Origin: Letharia columbiana
Taxonomy: Eukaryota > Ascomycota > Lecanoromycetes > Lecanorales > Parmeliaceae
Reading direction: 5' to 3'
Assembly (NCBI RefSeq): GCF_014066305.1
Contig: NW_023501049.1
Location: 1,077,001-1,141,000, forward strand
DNA: 64,000 nucleotides
Shown here: piece after piece, positions 1-10,057 of the stretch
Layout: each line of letters starts with the position of its first letter
Numbering within the stretch: position 1 is the first letter of the stretch
Notes under the pieces: generated by a model
Told to the model about the DNA's origin: nothing
Databases searched by the model: none
Seen by the model: only the letters and a program-made list of their open reading frames with translations
Program-made: the position numbers and the translations under genes

Positions 1-788
1 GGATCTTTGCTGAACTCAACAGTTGCCGAGCCCAGTGGCCCGCTAGACGAAAGCGTAAAATATGGCGCCGTAGGAGAAGAGACAATAGTCAGCCGTGTAG
101 GAGATGTAGACGAGAGCTCGTTAATAGCATCGTGCAGCCAGCCTGCCCGCATTATGATTTTCTGTGCTATGGCGTCTTTCTGTAACGGGATCTCCTCCTG
201 GAATTCGGGTTCGTATGTGACTAAGTTGCACGTTGTTGTCACTCCAGTTTCTTCCAAGATGATGCATAGAGGCTCGCCTGCAGCAGCATAGCTTAAGCGG
301 CAAATACCATTCATACCCAGGATGCGGTTGTCGAAAGCTCCGGTTGGTCCACCGCGTGAAGAGAAGCCGTTGATGCCATTGTAATTTGAGTCACGGTTGG
401 ACCAGCGATCCTTGCTTTCGTAGATGCCGAGTATTTGAAGGGTTTCGAGAAGAGATGAAAGAGATATTTGAAAGGGAGCTGGCTCAAAATCTTCAGTGTC
501 TTCGTGGGCGGGAGGAGAGTACGTATATGCCGTAAATAGTGCTTTGTCAAGGAAGGCGATACCTGGGGCCCAAGTTAGCAACCCTGGCAGAGACAAATAC
601 CGCATTGACAGACCTTGCATTACTTGGGACTCTTCCGTTGTGAAGCGTAGCCCTTCCTTTGTAATCTGAACATGACTTTTGGAGACGAAATTGATGCAGC
701 GAAGAAGCTGAAAGAGCTGTCGGGCAGAACCTGAGACTGCAGTAAAGAGAGGTGCTGCATTGTCTGCATTGTCATTTGCAGAGGCCAT
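1..788 (-). CDS. rad1: Rad1, DNA-damage checkpoint clamp subunit (partial, C-terminus beyond the window)
   Basis: Rad1 is the PCNA-like subunit of the Rad9-Rad1-Hus1 (9-1-1) clamp, loaded at damaged DNA in the nucleus to activate checkpoint signalling. Reading inward from ATG at 788, exon 1 (788-614) encodes MASANDNADNAAPLFTAVSG and the clamp strand ending FTTEESQVMQ. A 51-nt intron (613-563) joins to GIAFLDKALFTAYTYSP. The reading frame then stays open to base 1. About 245 residues are visible, including NRILGMNGICRLSYAAAGEP and LEETGVTTTCNLVTYEPEF, which fit the Rad1/REC1 family. The intron is 3n and stop-free, so an unspliced reading also stays open, but the family alignment requires its removal. 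The gene is head to head with gcn5. Identity is confident; the C-terminus is not visible. Confidence 0.9.
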   Translation of the reverse strand, partial: MASANDNADNAAPLFTAVSGSARQLFQLLRCINFVSKSHVQITKEGLRFTTEESQVMQGLSMRYLSLPGLLTWAPGIAFLDKALFTAYTYSPPAHEDTEDFEPAPFQISLSSLLETLQILGIYESKDRWSNRDSNYNGINGFSSRGGPTGAFDNRILGMNGICRLSYAAAGEPLCIILEETGVTTTCNLVTYEPEFQEEIPLQKDAIAQKIIMRAGWLHDAINELSSTSPTRLTIVSSPTAPYFTLSSSGPLGSATVEFSKD

Positions 789-1571
789 GCTGCCTTTTCT
801 TTCCGAAGCAAACACGCAGGAACTTGTAGAGATTGGCAGAAACGGAGGACCGTCAAGAGATCGATAATGAAGTAGTGTGGGTATCAAATCATAGTATTGT
901 ACAAAGCCGACATAGCTTCCTCAGATGTGGATTAACTGGGAGTTTCTTCTCAGACGTAAACGCCGACTGCACAGATCATGAACACTGATCCAAAACTGCC
1001 AGACGGTCAGATGCGTCCTTTGTTGTATGTCCCAGCAAACTTACCCAAAAGCCAACGATGCAGGCACACCGAGAAATGGAATGTTCTTGAATGAACGATC
1101 TTCTAAAGTTTAAGTCCTGTTCTCAACATTCTGCACGGCTTCACTTACTCAGTCCGAATAGGCCAGTCAGAACGAAGGCTTCGCAAATCAGCAAAAGCTT
1201 GAAATAAATTAAGGAAGCCACCCACCTGTGAGCAAGAGAGTAAAGCCAACTAGGAACTGCCTTTCTTTGGGAACGAGAGGATAAAACGGGCTGCTAGCTG
1301 CTTCCTCCCACACCTCATTCAACGACATTGAAAACCGCGAGCCTCCGGTCAGCTAAGAATTGGGAGTGTATCCGGCACAATGGTGCGCAAGTGAGTGCTT
1401 CTGCAATTAAGAGAGTCGTGAAGGATGGCTTTGCTGATGTTCTTCTAAGGACAACTTTACCTTCCACTGCTTCTGGTCGAGCAAGCGTGCCAAGGCGCAC
1501 TAGTCCCAGGACCAGTCCGCGCCCTTATCTCCGACGGCAACGTCTTCTCTGCTGACTGGAATAGGAACACC
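789..1571. promoter_or_regulatory. Shared upstream region of rad1 (-) and gcn5 (+)
   Basis: These 783 bases separate the start codons of two divergent genes. Only short open frames are present and none resembles a known protein. I see no tRNA, repeat or clear motif. The part near 1572 is probably the 5' leader of gcn5 and might hide a leader intron. Confidence 0.5.
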
Positions 1572-2981
1572 ATGCAAGATGGCGCCAATGATACTAGAGC
1601 GTGCGTAATCTGTCTGGGGAGTAAGCTACAGACTGACATGTATCCAGACACCAAGCGCAAAGCAATCGATCAGTTGGGAAGTGAAAGCCCGAGCAAGCGT
1701 GTCAAGAACTCCCATTCCGAGACAATCACACCAGAAGCCGAGGGGAAATCAAGAGTTGTCCCTTTTCCAGAGAAGGTCTGTATGATTAGTTCTATCTTGT
1801 TGGAATCGAGGGGATCTGACCAACAGCAACAGCCCGCCGTCGCGGAGGAGCGCAATGGCGAGATCGAGTTCCGGGTTGTCAACAACGATAATAGCAGGGA
1901 AAGTCTCATCATTTTGACCGGTCTGAAATGCATCTTCCAAAAGCAGCTACCCAAGATGCCAAAGGACTACATAGCTCGACTAGTCTACGACCGTACCCAT
2001 CTCTCCATAGCTATTGTCAAGAAACCGCTCGAAGTTGTTGGGTATACTCGGACATTTCCGGTTCCATTGTCGTCGCTGACTCTGTCCAGAGGCATTACAT
2101 ATCGACCATTTAACGCCCGCGAGTTCGCCGAAATAGTCTTCTGCGCCATTTCTTCAGATCAGCAGGTCAAGGGCTACGGCGCGCATCTCATGTCCCACCT
2201 GAAAGACTATGTCAAGGCCACCTCACCCATCAAACACTTCCTTACATATGCGGACAACTACGCAATAGGCTACTTCAAGAAGCAGGGCTTCACCAAAGAA
2301 ATTACCCTCGAGAAACCGATCTGGATGGGATACATCAAAGATTACGAAGGCGGCACCATAATGCAATGCACTATGGTCCCGCGTATTCGCTACCTCGAAG
2401 TTGGTCGAATGCTACTGAAGCAGAAAGAAGCAGTCGCTGCCAAAATCCGTGCGTTTTCGAAAAGCCATATAGTTCACTCCCCACCAAAGGAATGGAAGAA
2501 TGGCCCCTGCAAGATCGATCCTATGTCTATCCCGGCGATCAAAGCTTCTGGCTGGTCGCCTGACATGGACGAGCTCGCTCGCCAGCCACGCCACGGACCA
2601 AACTACAATCAACTATTGCATTTGCTCAATGATATGCAGAACCATGGCTCCTCTTGGCCCTTCTCGCAGCCTGTCAACAGAGATGAGGTCGCGGATTACT
2701 ACGATGTAATCAAGGAGCCTATGGATTTGAGCACGATGGAACAGAAGCACGAGAAGGACTTATACCCAACGCCAGAAGATTTTATCAAGGACGCGAAGCT
2801 CATCTTCGACAATTGTCGGAAGTACAACAACGAGACGACACCATACGCGAAAAGCGCGAATAAGCTGGAGAAATTTATGTGGAGCCAGATCAAGCTGGTA
2901 CCGGAATGGTCGGTCAGTATCCCCTCGCGATCCGCTGATGTGAAGAACAAGCTGACGGTCCTGAAGCATTTGGCCGAGTAA
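1572..2981 (+). CDS. gcn5: Histone acetyltransferase GCN5 (SAGA/ADA catalytic subunit)
   Basis: GCN5 acetylates histone H3 lysines as the catalytic subunit of the SAGA and ADA coactivators in the nucleus. The spliced protein is about 434 aa, the usual fungal length. The GNAT domain carries [11 protein letters not shown] with the catalytic Glu, and the acetyl-CoA loop [12 protein letters not shown]-terminal bromodomain shows [16 protein letters not shown] and [20 protein letters not shown]. Two introns are inferred from homology: 1776-1832 (57 nt) and 2042-2089 (48 nt; removal restores EVVGGITYRPF). Both are 3n and stop-free, so the raw frame runs through them and would add 19 and 16 residues. 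The start is uncertain: ATG 1572 has a good context (CACC before it), and an in-frame ATG at 1638 is the alternative. It converges on csn7. Confidence 0.95.
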   Translation: MQDGANDTRACVICLGSKLQTDMYPDTKRKAIDQLGSESPSKRVKNSHSETITPEAEGKSRVVPFPEKVCMISSILLESRGSDQQQQPAVAEERNGEIEFRVVNNDNSRESLIILTGLKCIFQKQLPKMPKDYIARLVYDRTHLSIAIVKKPLEVVGYTRTFPVPLSSLTLSRGITYRPFNAREFAEIVFCAISSDQQVKGYGAHLMSHLKDYVKATSPIKHFLTYADNYAIGYFKKQGFTKEITLEKPIWMGYIKDYEGGTIMQCTMVPRIRYLEVGRMLLKQKEAVAAKIRAFSKSHIVHSPPKEWKNGPCKIDPMSIPAIKASGWSPDMDELARQPRHGPNYNQLLHLLNDMQNHGSSWPFSQPVNRDEVADYYDVIKEPMDLSTMEQKHEKDLYPTPEDFIKDAKLIFDNCRKYNNETTPYAKSANKLEKFMWSQIKLVPEWSVSIPSRSADVKNKLTVLKHLAE

Positions 2982-3409
2982 CACGATTCTATGCATTTCT
3001 GGACAGGCGTTTGGGGAGTGGAACTGATGGTTACGAGATACCCAGGGATTGGAAGAAAGGGCAGGACGCCCACAAGCAGACATTTAAACGGCAAATGGAA
3101 GGCGTTACCTCGAGCCTCTAGAGACATTTTGGGTTTCATCGTCTCTACAATTGTTTTCCAGTTATGATACTTTCGTGCGCAATCATCGTTTCGGCTTCTA
3201 GGTCGGTAGTAACGAGTTGTAGCAATTAATCTCTCGCAATATTCTGACGGTGAAACGATCCTGCTTATCCTCTCACTCAAGCTTTCGCTAGGATGGATTC
3301 GTGAGAGCAGATTAGTCTAAGAACCAAAGTATCAGGCAAATCTTATAAATGTCCATCTAGTCCTTGACACTGGCGAATTCTCGTGCTGGCTATGATAGCT
3401 AAGGCAATC
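2982..3409. other. Intergenic region between convergent gcn5 and csn7
   Basis: These 428 bases lie between two stop codons and should hold both 3' ends. The minus-strand open frame across 2699-3280 is mostly antisense to the gcn5 bromodomain and has no recognisable domain. Nothing else is seen. Confidence 0.5.
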
Positions 3410-4282
3410 TCAATTACCACCGCCTAATCTTCTACCTAGCCCGCCTAAGAAATTGCCTCCCCCTCTTTTTGCCCTTGATTTTCGTCCGCTTTCGTCAATA
3501 TCCATCTCATCCGCTTCCTCTCCGCCTCCTCTCTTCCCAAGCTTGCCTTTCCCATCTTCATTCTCACCCATCTTTTTTGCCACAGCCTTCTCATGCTCCG
3601 TTTCTCGCTTTCTCTGTTGTAGAGCCTTCCTCCTGATCTCCCGAACCTGTCCTTCAATCTCGCCCAAGACGCTCACGCAACGAGTATCCCAATCCTCCAG
3701 CACAGAAACCATGCGGGGGACGGAGCCAGGTCTCAGATCTCGTAAAGGGGCGACGGACGAGACATCAACACGTTGGGACAGGGTGTCGAGTTTTGCTGTA
3801 AGCAGTCCGGCGTAAATAGAACTTATAACGAGGTCCTCCAGGGCGCGAGTGGTGGAAAGGGAGAGCTCCGAGAGCAGGTGCGCGTATGTGAGGGTGGTGG
3901 GGGACGTAGGGAGGGACAGTAAAGTGAGCTGGCGGAGCTTCTGTTCTTGTACATTTGAGAGCTTTGGGAGATTTGTTGTTTCTGGATCAAAAGAATTGGC
4001 GTATGAGCGCTGCGCAAGAGTGGTTTTGGACTGACCTGTGTAATCAGACCACGTTCCCCAGGCAAAGATGTGCAAGAGGGTGAGGTAAGGTGCATATTCC
4101 TTTGATGCTGTCTGTAGAGCCTGGATATTTGGTGTCTGAAGAAGCTCGGCGAAGACGAAGGTGTTTGGTGCGGATGTAGCTTGGGTAACAAGGTCGGCAG
4201 CTGCTCGTGGTGAGTTTGCGGATTTGGAGAGGAGGATGTAGGGTTCAAGGGCATTTAAAGCCTTCTGCTGTGTTTGGTCCAT
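3410..4282 (-). CDS. csn7: COP9 signalosome subunit 7 (PCI domain)
   Basis: Subunit of the COP9 signalosome, which removes NEDD8 from cullin-RING ubiquitin ligases and controls development in filamentous fungi. The protein is about 272 aa after removal of a 54-nt intron (4035-3982), which restores TWSDYTETTNLPKLSNVQEQ. The PCI domain covers the middle, with LRQLTLLSLPTSPTTLTYAH and ALEDLVISSIYAGLLTAKLD, followed by a basic coiled tail (EIRRKALQQRKRETEHEKAV) and a Gly/Arg-rich end. Order and length fit CSN7 rather than the longer eIF3 or proteasome PCI proteins. The intron is 3n and stop-free. Start ATG is at 4282. Head to head, over 1.2 kb, with the copper ATPase gene. Confidence 0.88.
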   Translation of the reverse strand: MDQTQQKALNALEPYILLSKSANSPRAAADLVTQATSAPNTFVFAELLQTPNIQALQTASKEYAPYLTLLHIFAWGTWSDYTGQSKTTLAQRSYANSFDPETTNLPKLSNVQEQKLRQLTLLSLPTSPTTLTYAHLLSELSLSTTRALEDLVISSIYAGLLTAKLDTLSQRVDVSSVAPLRDLRPGSVPRMVSVLEDWDTRCVSVLGEIEGQVREIRRKALQQRKRETEHEKAVAKKMGENEDGKGKLGKRGGGEEADEMDIDESGRKSRAKRGGGNFLGGLGRRLGGGN

Positions 4283-5506
4283 AGTTGATAGTCTTCGAAA
4301 GAGTAGAATTGAAGATCACATTGACTATGGATGTTTACTTTGGTGGTGACAGGCGAGATACAAGAAACAGGCACGCAGCTCACAATGAATGCCTGTCTCT
4401 ACCTTACCTTATTTGTAGGGCTGCACGGCTGGTGTTATCGATTAGGGTTGCGGGAGATCGCCACTGGTACCGAGGTGCACACTTGGTACCTTAGCACGCG
4501 GGTAAAAAAAAAAGCCTGCACACGCCAAGCAATCCTTCTACCTTTACTAACTAAAATAATACCTTCAATACCCTCTTCACAAGCTAATACTTGCCATAAG
4601 AATTGTTCTTTGTGCTAATATCTATATATTCCAGAGCAAAATCTTCTTGATAGGATCTTTCGTTGGCAAATTGTGTTAGATTTGCAGATTTTGAGGGTGT
4701 GCAGGCTTTTTTTTCACCCGCGTGCTTAGGTACATAGTGGAACTCAACGGTCTATTTCCACCGTAATCGCGAAGGCGCGGGATTACCATTATTGTATCAC
4801 TCTGTACGCGAGTGATACCTAGCTAAAGCCTCGAATCGCTTATGAACATGGTTCTAGACCAATGACCTCAACTAACCGCCCCATTGCGCAATAATATTAT
4901 TGATCGTTTGAGAAAGGAGAGGCCATTCGCTAAGCTGGTATCTGCCGTGTCTACTAAACAGCTTGGCGGCCCAGCATGGCGTAGTACCTAAGTAAAGTCA
5001 GCCTTGACTGATTTGACAGCTGGTCGTCGACGAGTGTAGACTTCTAAGGTGTAATTGAAAGTAATTAAAATGTAGCGTGATATCTCTTTGAGTATCAAGG
5101 CAGGGATAAGATACCTTCATTTGCTAGTGCTGCACAGCACAGAACAAATGTGTAATTCAAGAACTTGAATGACGTTGTCTTCGGTCAAAGTCATGGCACG
5201 GACTAGCGGGAATAGAGTAAGGAGTCCGGCGCTAGCTCGGTCATAGAACAATCAACAAGCGTGATCTGACAAAGACCGCATCGGTCTCCATTATTGATGC
5301 CCTGCTGTTCCTTTGTATATATCAGCCGTACCTCCATCATGTTTCTTCTCCTTTCTCCTGCTTCTTTTGCCCTTTCATTATGCCCTCTAAGTATTCCAGA
5401 CCGCCAACCCTCTCTAGATCGCCCTCGAGCCCTCGAGGCTGACAGTTAACCGCCGACCGTTGAGCCGATCTTTCATTTTGATACTCTAGCTACTTTGGTC
5501 TTCGCC
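4283..5506. promoter_or_regulatory. Upstream region between csn7 and the copper ATPase, carrying a MITE
   Basis: These 1224 bases between divergent genes contain a 242-bp inverted-repeat element (4489-4730) and a small hairpin near 4796-4820 with 9-bp arms (GTATCACTC/GAGTGATAC). From about 5320 the sequence is pyrimidine-rich up to the ATPase start, as in fungal 5' leaders. No gene is recognised. Confidence 0.5.
4489..4730. mobile_element. Short non-autonomous DNA transposon (MITE) with TA target duplication
   Basis: Near-perfect terminal inverted repeats of about 35 bp bound the element. The left end 4489-4523 reads CCTTAGCACGCGGGT, then A10, then GCCTGCACAC. The right end 4697-4730 is its inverted copy with one substitution near the tip and a slightly shorter homopolymer. 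The ends are flanked by TA on both sides (4487-4488 and 4731-4732), as expected for Tc1/mariner/pogo-type insertion. The interior is AT-rich with no transposase frame. The family is not identified. Confidence 0.8.
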
Positions 5507-8500
5507 ATGGCTTCGGCTATACACATGGCGACTACAACATTACGGGTGGAAGGAATGACGTGTGGCGCATGTACGTCCGCGGTGGAGAGCGCCTTCAAAA
5601 ACATTGATGGCGCCGGCAACGTCTCTGTAAGCTTGGTCATGGAAAGAGCGGTGGTTCAGCACAACCCGCAGGTACTGTCTCCAGAAAAGGTGCGAGAGAT
5701 GATCGAGGATCGAGGATTTGATGCCGAGGTGCTTGCCACCGACATTCCCAATTTCTCGGGAAAAGAGGAGGCACCTAGCGAGGGCAAGGTTGCTACGGGG
5801 CACAATACGGCTAGTCTATCCACTACGACGCTGGCAGTCGAGGGTATGACTTGTGGTGCCTGTACCTCAGCTGTTGACGGTGGTTTCAAGAATGTCCCAG
5901 GCATCAAATCAATGAGCATATCGCTTCTTTCGGAACGCGCCGTCGTCGAACACGATTCTTCCATTATTACACCCCAGGCGATCGCGGGAATAATCGAAGA
6001 TAGAGGTTTTGGCGCCGAGGTTCTGAAGACCCAGCTTTCACCATCACTGTCAATCCAAGAGACCCAATACCAAACATCGAACGAGTCGCAAGTCGATTTA
6101 ACCATAACCAAGTTAGCGATCGAGGGTATGACCTGCGGTGCATGCACTTCGGCTGTCGAAGGGGGCTTCAAGGACGTGGAAGGGCTGGTGCAATTCAACA
6201 TCAGTCTCTTAGCTGAACGGGCTGTAGTAGTTCACGATTCAGCGAAGCTTTCACCTAAGCAGATTACGGAGATTATTGAAGATCGAGGTTTCGATGCTAA
6301 GCTTTTATCCTCACAACGTGGCTCGGCAGAGCAATCGACAGCGACGCGGAACGTGCACTTAAGGGTTTATGGTCTTCCCACTTCGTCCTCTGCCACTGCT
6401 CTTGAAGATGCCTTACGTCTACTTCCTGGTGTCTCTTCCGCTGTGGTGCATCTTGCGACGTCCCGAGTCAATGTGACTCACAATCCTTCCTTGACCGGTC
6501 TTCGAGTACTGGTGGAGGCTATAGAGAAATTAGGATACAATGCCCTTCTAGCAGACGCTGATGACAACAATGCACAGCTTGAGTCATTAGCAAAGACCCG
6601 CGAAATACAAGAATGGCGGCGGGCTTTCTGGTACTCGCTTTCTTTCGCCATTCCGGTCTTCCTGATAAGTATGTTCATACCTATGATCATTCCGCGACTG
6701 GACTTTGGCTCAATACTGCTCTGGATACCCGGGCTATACCTTGGCGACGTCATTTGCCTTATTCTCACTATACCTGTTCAATTTGGGATTGGCAAACGCT
6801 TCTACATCTCTTCCTACAAATCTTTGAAGCACGGTTCGCCAACCATGGATGTACTTGTCACTTTAGGCACTTCCGCCGCTTTTTTTTTCAGCATCGCAGC
6901 AATGATTGTGTCTGTCTTGATTCCTCCACATACCCGTCCCAGCACAGTGTTTGAGACGAGTACCATGCTCATAACGTTCATCACTCTGGGCCGTTATCTA
7001 GAAAATCGAGCAAAGGGCCAAACTTCAAAAGCGCTTTCAAGATTGATGTCTTTAGCACCTTCAATGGCTACGATCTACGCGGATCCTATCGCTGCAGAGA
7101 AGGCGGCAGAAGACTGGGATGCTGCTGCACCCAGTGGTCTTGCAGAGAAGAAGGGTCCGATTCCTCACGATCAATCTAGCAATGCAGCTGAGGAAAAGAT
7201 CATTCCCACAGAGTTGATCGAAGTTGGGGACATCGTGGTCTTGCGTCCTGGCGGCCAAGTCCCAGCTGATGGCACAGTCACTCGGGGTCAAAGCTATCTC
7301 GATGAAAGCATGGTTACTGGTGAAGCCGTCGAGATCTTGAAAAGGCCGGGGAGCGATCTCATGGCAGGAACTGTCAATGGCGCGGGTCGGATTGACTTTC
7401 GAGTAACCCGAGCAGGCCGGGACACGCAGTTGAGTCAGATTGTCAAGCTAGTCCAGGAGGCCCAAACCAGTCGTGCGCCAATCCAGCGTATGGCTGATAT
7501 CGTTGCGGGCTACTTTGTACCCACAATCATCACTCTTGGATTATTGACCTTCATCTCCTGGATGGTCCTGAGTCATGTGCTGCCACCATCCGCATGTCCA
7601 GAAGTTTTCCTCAAACCTGAGAGCGGTGGCAAGTTCATGGTCTGTCTTAAGCTTTGTATCTCTGTGATCGTCTTTGCGTGTCCTTGTGCCCTTGGTCTTA
7701 GCACTCCGACGGCCGTCATGGTGGGTACAGGAATTGGGGCGGAGCAAGGAATTTTGGTCAAAGGAGGTGCTGCTCTCGAGATAGCTACCAAAGTCACCCA
7801 TGTCGTTTTCGATAAAACAGGAACTCTGACTATGGGGAAGATGAGCGTTCCAGAAGTCCAGCTTGAGCAGATCTGGGAGGCAAACGACTGGCGGCGAAAG
7901 CTGTGGTGGTCATTAGTTGGCTTGGCGGAAATGGGGAGCGAACATCCTATTGGCAGGGCCATCCTCGACACCGCGAAGCTGGAGTTGAACATAGGAAGCG
8001 AAGGCATGATTGATGGCAGTGTCGGAGATTTTGAAGCAACTGTTGGCAAAGGTATTTGCGCCGTCGTCGAACCGGCCACCTCCGCTATTCCAAAACGTTA
8101 TGGAGTACACGTGGGCAACTCGTCCTACCTCAGTTCTCGAGGCATCATCTTGCCTGCTGATCTTGTCGCCACCTCCCCAACAAACTCCGATCCTGGAACC
8201 TCCAAAGCACCACCGTCAGGTACCACCCAGATATATGTTGCCATCGACAATGCCTACGCAGGCGTTCTTTCCCTTTCCGACACGATCAAGCCGAGCGCAG
8301 CCGCCACGATAACAGCCCTGAATCGCATGAACATTACGAGTTCCCTTGTTACTGGAGACCAATACTCTACTGCTGCCGCTGTCGCTACTCGGGTTGGCAT
8401 TCCGAAGGTCAACATCCATGCTGGCGTCTCTCCCGATCAGAAGCAGAAGATCATCCAAAAAATTCAAGAGCAAGGTACAATTGTTGCCATGGTGGGTGAC

Positions 8501-9043
8501 GGGATCAATGACTCGCCTGCTCTTGCGACAGCCAACATTGGCATTGCTTTAAGCTCAGGCACGGACGTCGCTATGGAAGCGGCTGACATCGTGCTCATGC
8601 GCCCAGAAGACATGCTCAGTGTCACAGCTTCCTTGAGTCTTTCTCGTACGATATTCAACCGCATCAAGCTGAATCTGATGTGGGCGTGTCTGTACAACTT
8701 GATTGGACTACCCTTTGCAATGGGTGTCGGGCTGGTGCTGCCTGGTCATATCATGATGCCCCCTATGGCTGCGGGTGCCGCGATGGCCGCTAGCAGCGTC
8801 AGTGTAGTAGGCAGCAGTCTACTCCTGAAATTCTGGAAGAGGCCTGGATGGATGACCGTGGAGAAACTTGAGGCGGAAGGCCAGAAGAGCGAGTCGTTGA
8901 AGGGAATGAGCATGACGAATGACAGAGGATTGAAAGATCGATTTGGCATGAGGTGGGTTGAAGGCTTGACAACCCGCATTTTCGGAGTCCGGGGTAAGAT
9001 GGATGATGGGTACCTACCCTTGCAAGACATTGAGGCTGTATAA
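5507..9043 (+). CDS. ccc2: Copper-transporting P1B-type ATPase (CCC2/ATP7 family)
   Basis: Pumps Cu(I) across a late-secretory or plasma membrane to load cuproenzymes or to detoxify copper. The frame is uninterrupted (1178 aa) from ATG 5507. Three N-terminal metal-binding HMA domains carry GMTCGAC (Cys pairs near residues 19/22, 116/119 and 210/213). A fourth HMA-like fold (about 283-352, RNVHLRVYGLPTSSS onwards) has lost the CxxC. Then follow the membrane and cytoplasmic domains: phosphatase TGE (about 604), CPC in the transport helix (about 725-727), phosphorylation site DKTGT (Asp about 769), HP (about 813) and GDGIND (about 996). Late helices have YN and AAMAASSVSVVGSS, typical of Cu(I) pumps. 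Fungal Ccc2 often has two HMA domains, so three plus one decayed is on the long side. Whether this is the Golgi Ccc2 or a CrpA-like detoxifier cannot be decided from sequence alone. Confidence 0.95.
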   Translation: MASAIHMATTTLRVEGMTCGACTSAVESAFKNIDGAGNVSVSLVMERAVVQHNPQVLSPEKVREMIEDRGFDAEVLATDIPNFSGKEEAPSEGKVATGHNTASLSTTTLAVEGMTCGACTSAVDGGFKNVPGIKSMSISLLSERAVVEHDSSIITPQAIAGIIEDRGFGAEVLKTQLSPSLSIQETQYQTSNESQVDLTITKLAIEGMTCGACTSAVEGGFKDVEGLVQFNISLLAERAVVVHDSAKLSPKQITEIIEDRGFDAKLLSSQRGSAEQSTATRNVHLRVYGLPTSSSATALEDALRLLPGVSSAVVHLATSRVNVTHNPSLTGLRVLVEAIEKLGYNALLADADDNNAQLESLAKTREIQEWRRAFWYSLSFAIPVFLISMFIPMIIPRLDFGSILLWIPGLYLGDVICLILTIPVQFGIGKRFYISSYKSLKHGSPTMDVLVTLGTSAAFFFSIAAMIVSVLIPPHTRPSTVFETSTMLITFITLGRYLENRAKGQTSKALSRLMSLAPSMATIYADPIAAEKAAEDWDAAAPSGLAEKKGPIPHDQSSNAAEEKIIPTELIEVGDIVVLRPGGQVPADGTVTRGQSYLDESMVTGEAVEILKRPGSDLMAGTVNGAGRIDFRVTRAGRDTQLSQIVKLVQEAQTSRAPIQRMADIVAGYFVPTIITLGLLTFISWMVLSHVLPPSACPEVFLKPESGGKFMVCLKLCISVIVFACPCALGLSTPTAVMVGTGIGAEQGILVKGGAALEIATKVTHVVFDKTGTLTMGKMSVPEVQLEQIWEANDWRRKLWWSLVGLAEMGSEHPIGRAILDTAKLELNIGSEGMIDGSVGDFEATVGKGICAVVEPATSAIPKRYGVHVGNSSYLSSRGIILPADLVATSPTNSDPGTSKAPPSGTTQIYVAIDNAYAGVLSLSDTIKPSAAATITALNRMNITSSLVTGDQYSTAAAVATRVGIPKVNIHAGVSPDQKQKIIQKIQEQGTIVAMVGDGINDSPALATANIGIALSSGTDVAMEAADIVLMRPEDMLSVTASLSLSRTIFNRIKLNLMWACLYNLIGLPFAMGVGLVLPGHIMMPPMAAGAAMAASSVSVVGSSLLLKFWKRPGWMTVEKLEAEGQKSESLKGMSMTNDRGLKDRFGMRWVEGLTTRIFGVRGKMDDGYLPLQDIEAV

Positions 9044-10057
9044 CATCTCGATGCTGGACTTTACTCAACGATGTCATGAATGAATGCAGTGATGGTTTTT
9101 TGGCAACCTTGGATAGGATGTTTGCTGTTCGATGCAGATAACCACTGCCTGTTACTACTCAATTTGTATTCTATCTTAATATTTGAACTAAATACTTTGA
9201 ACTAAATACCGAAAGTTCTGCATACACTGATTTGTCAGTACCTAGAAGTAGAGCAGGCCACCAGCAACGGGGTGGTCCTTCTACGCAGTGCTGGTGACTA
9301 GTAACGGTATCGCTATAGTGGCGTAATGCAAATTTGGATCACCCCATGAAGTCCTGAGGTACGTTCGATAGCAGCTACGGCCAAGCGTCGCTTTGACATC
9401 ATAGATCGCTACAGCGATACGCACCCCCGTAAAAGTCCCAATGGAATACAGTAGAAGGTTAACAACAGTCTACTCTACAAGTACCGAAATGAAGATGGGG
9501 AAAAAAAGAAAGACCAAAAAGATAAGGTAGAGCAAAAAGTAAGGCCGAAATGCTAAGACAAGCAACGCTGGAGTAGGCGATCATCTGCCTCGTGACACAG
9601 GAATCGAAGCAGATCCTCCTTATCCGCCATTGGCAAGATAAGCTAATTGTTCTTCAATCGAAAACCTCGACCAATCTTTTTCATGCTTCGTGGCTCTATG
9701 CATGGAAGATGCATCTGGCGTTTTGGCATGCTTGAAGCTTCAGTATGCTCTTGCCTTTAGGAGGAAAGTTTCGGCCTCATTCTTATCTCGATGTCCAAGT
9801 CGAAGGAAGGGGTGAGTATGTACCGTAAGACGTAGACCAATCTTCATACAAATATTGCCTTTGCTCTCGTGCTCTTTTTTATTCTTCACTGCTGCCGTCC
9901 ACTTCTGTTGAAAGTCTTTTACCATCTCTTCATGTCGGTTGCAGAGCTCGACATCCGTCGGAAGCTTTTATATGCAGCGACTGGGTTTCCCAGTTGATTC
10001 CAATCTTTGCTCTAAACCTTGACACGTCGAATACCACACAGCTTTGTCCCGTTCATC
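9044..10057 (+). promoter_or_regulatory. Upstream region of the urea transporter with four GATA sites
   Basis: About 1 kb between the ATPase stop and the transporter start. GATAAG cores occur at 9521-9526 and 9637-9642 on this strand, and as CTTATC at 9619-9624 and 9782-9787. AreA-type GATA factors bind such sites and activate urea uptake genes in ascomycetes when good nitrogen is scarce. An inverted pair, GTATCGCTATAG (9307) and CTACAGCGATAC (9409), about 100 bp apart, may be an old element remnant. No gene is seen. Confidence 0.5.

Noticed and set aside
563..4035. Several introns (rad1, gcn5 x2, csn7, also dur3) are multiples of three and free of stops, suggesting regulated intron retention.
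   Set aside because: About a third of introns should be 3n, and roughly 40-45% of 50-nt ones lack an in-frame stop by chance. About seven such cases among some 60 introns is what chance predicts.
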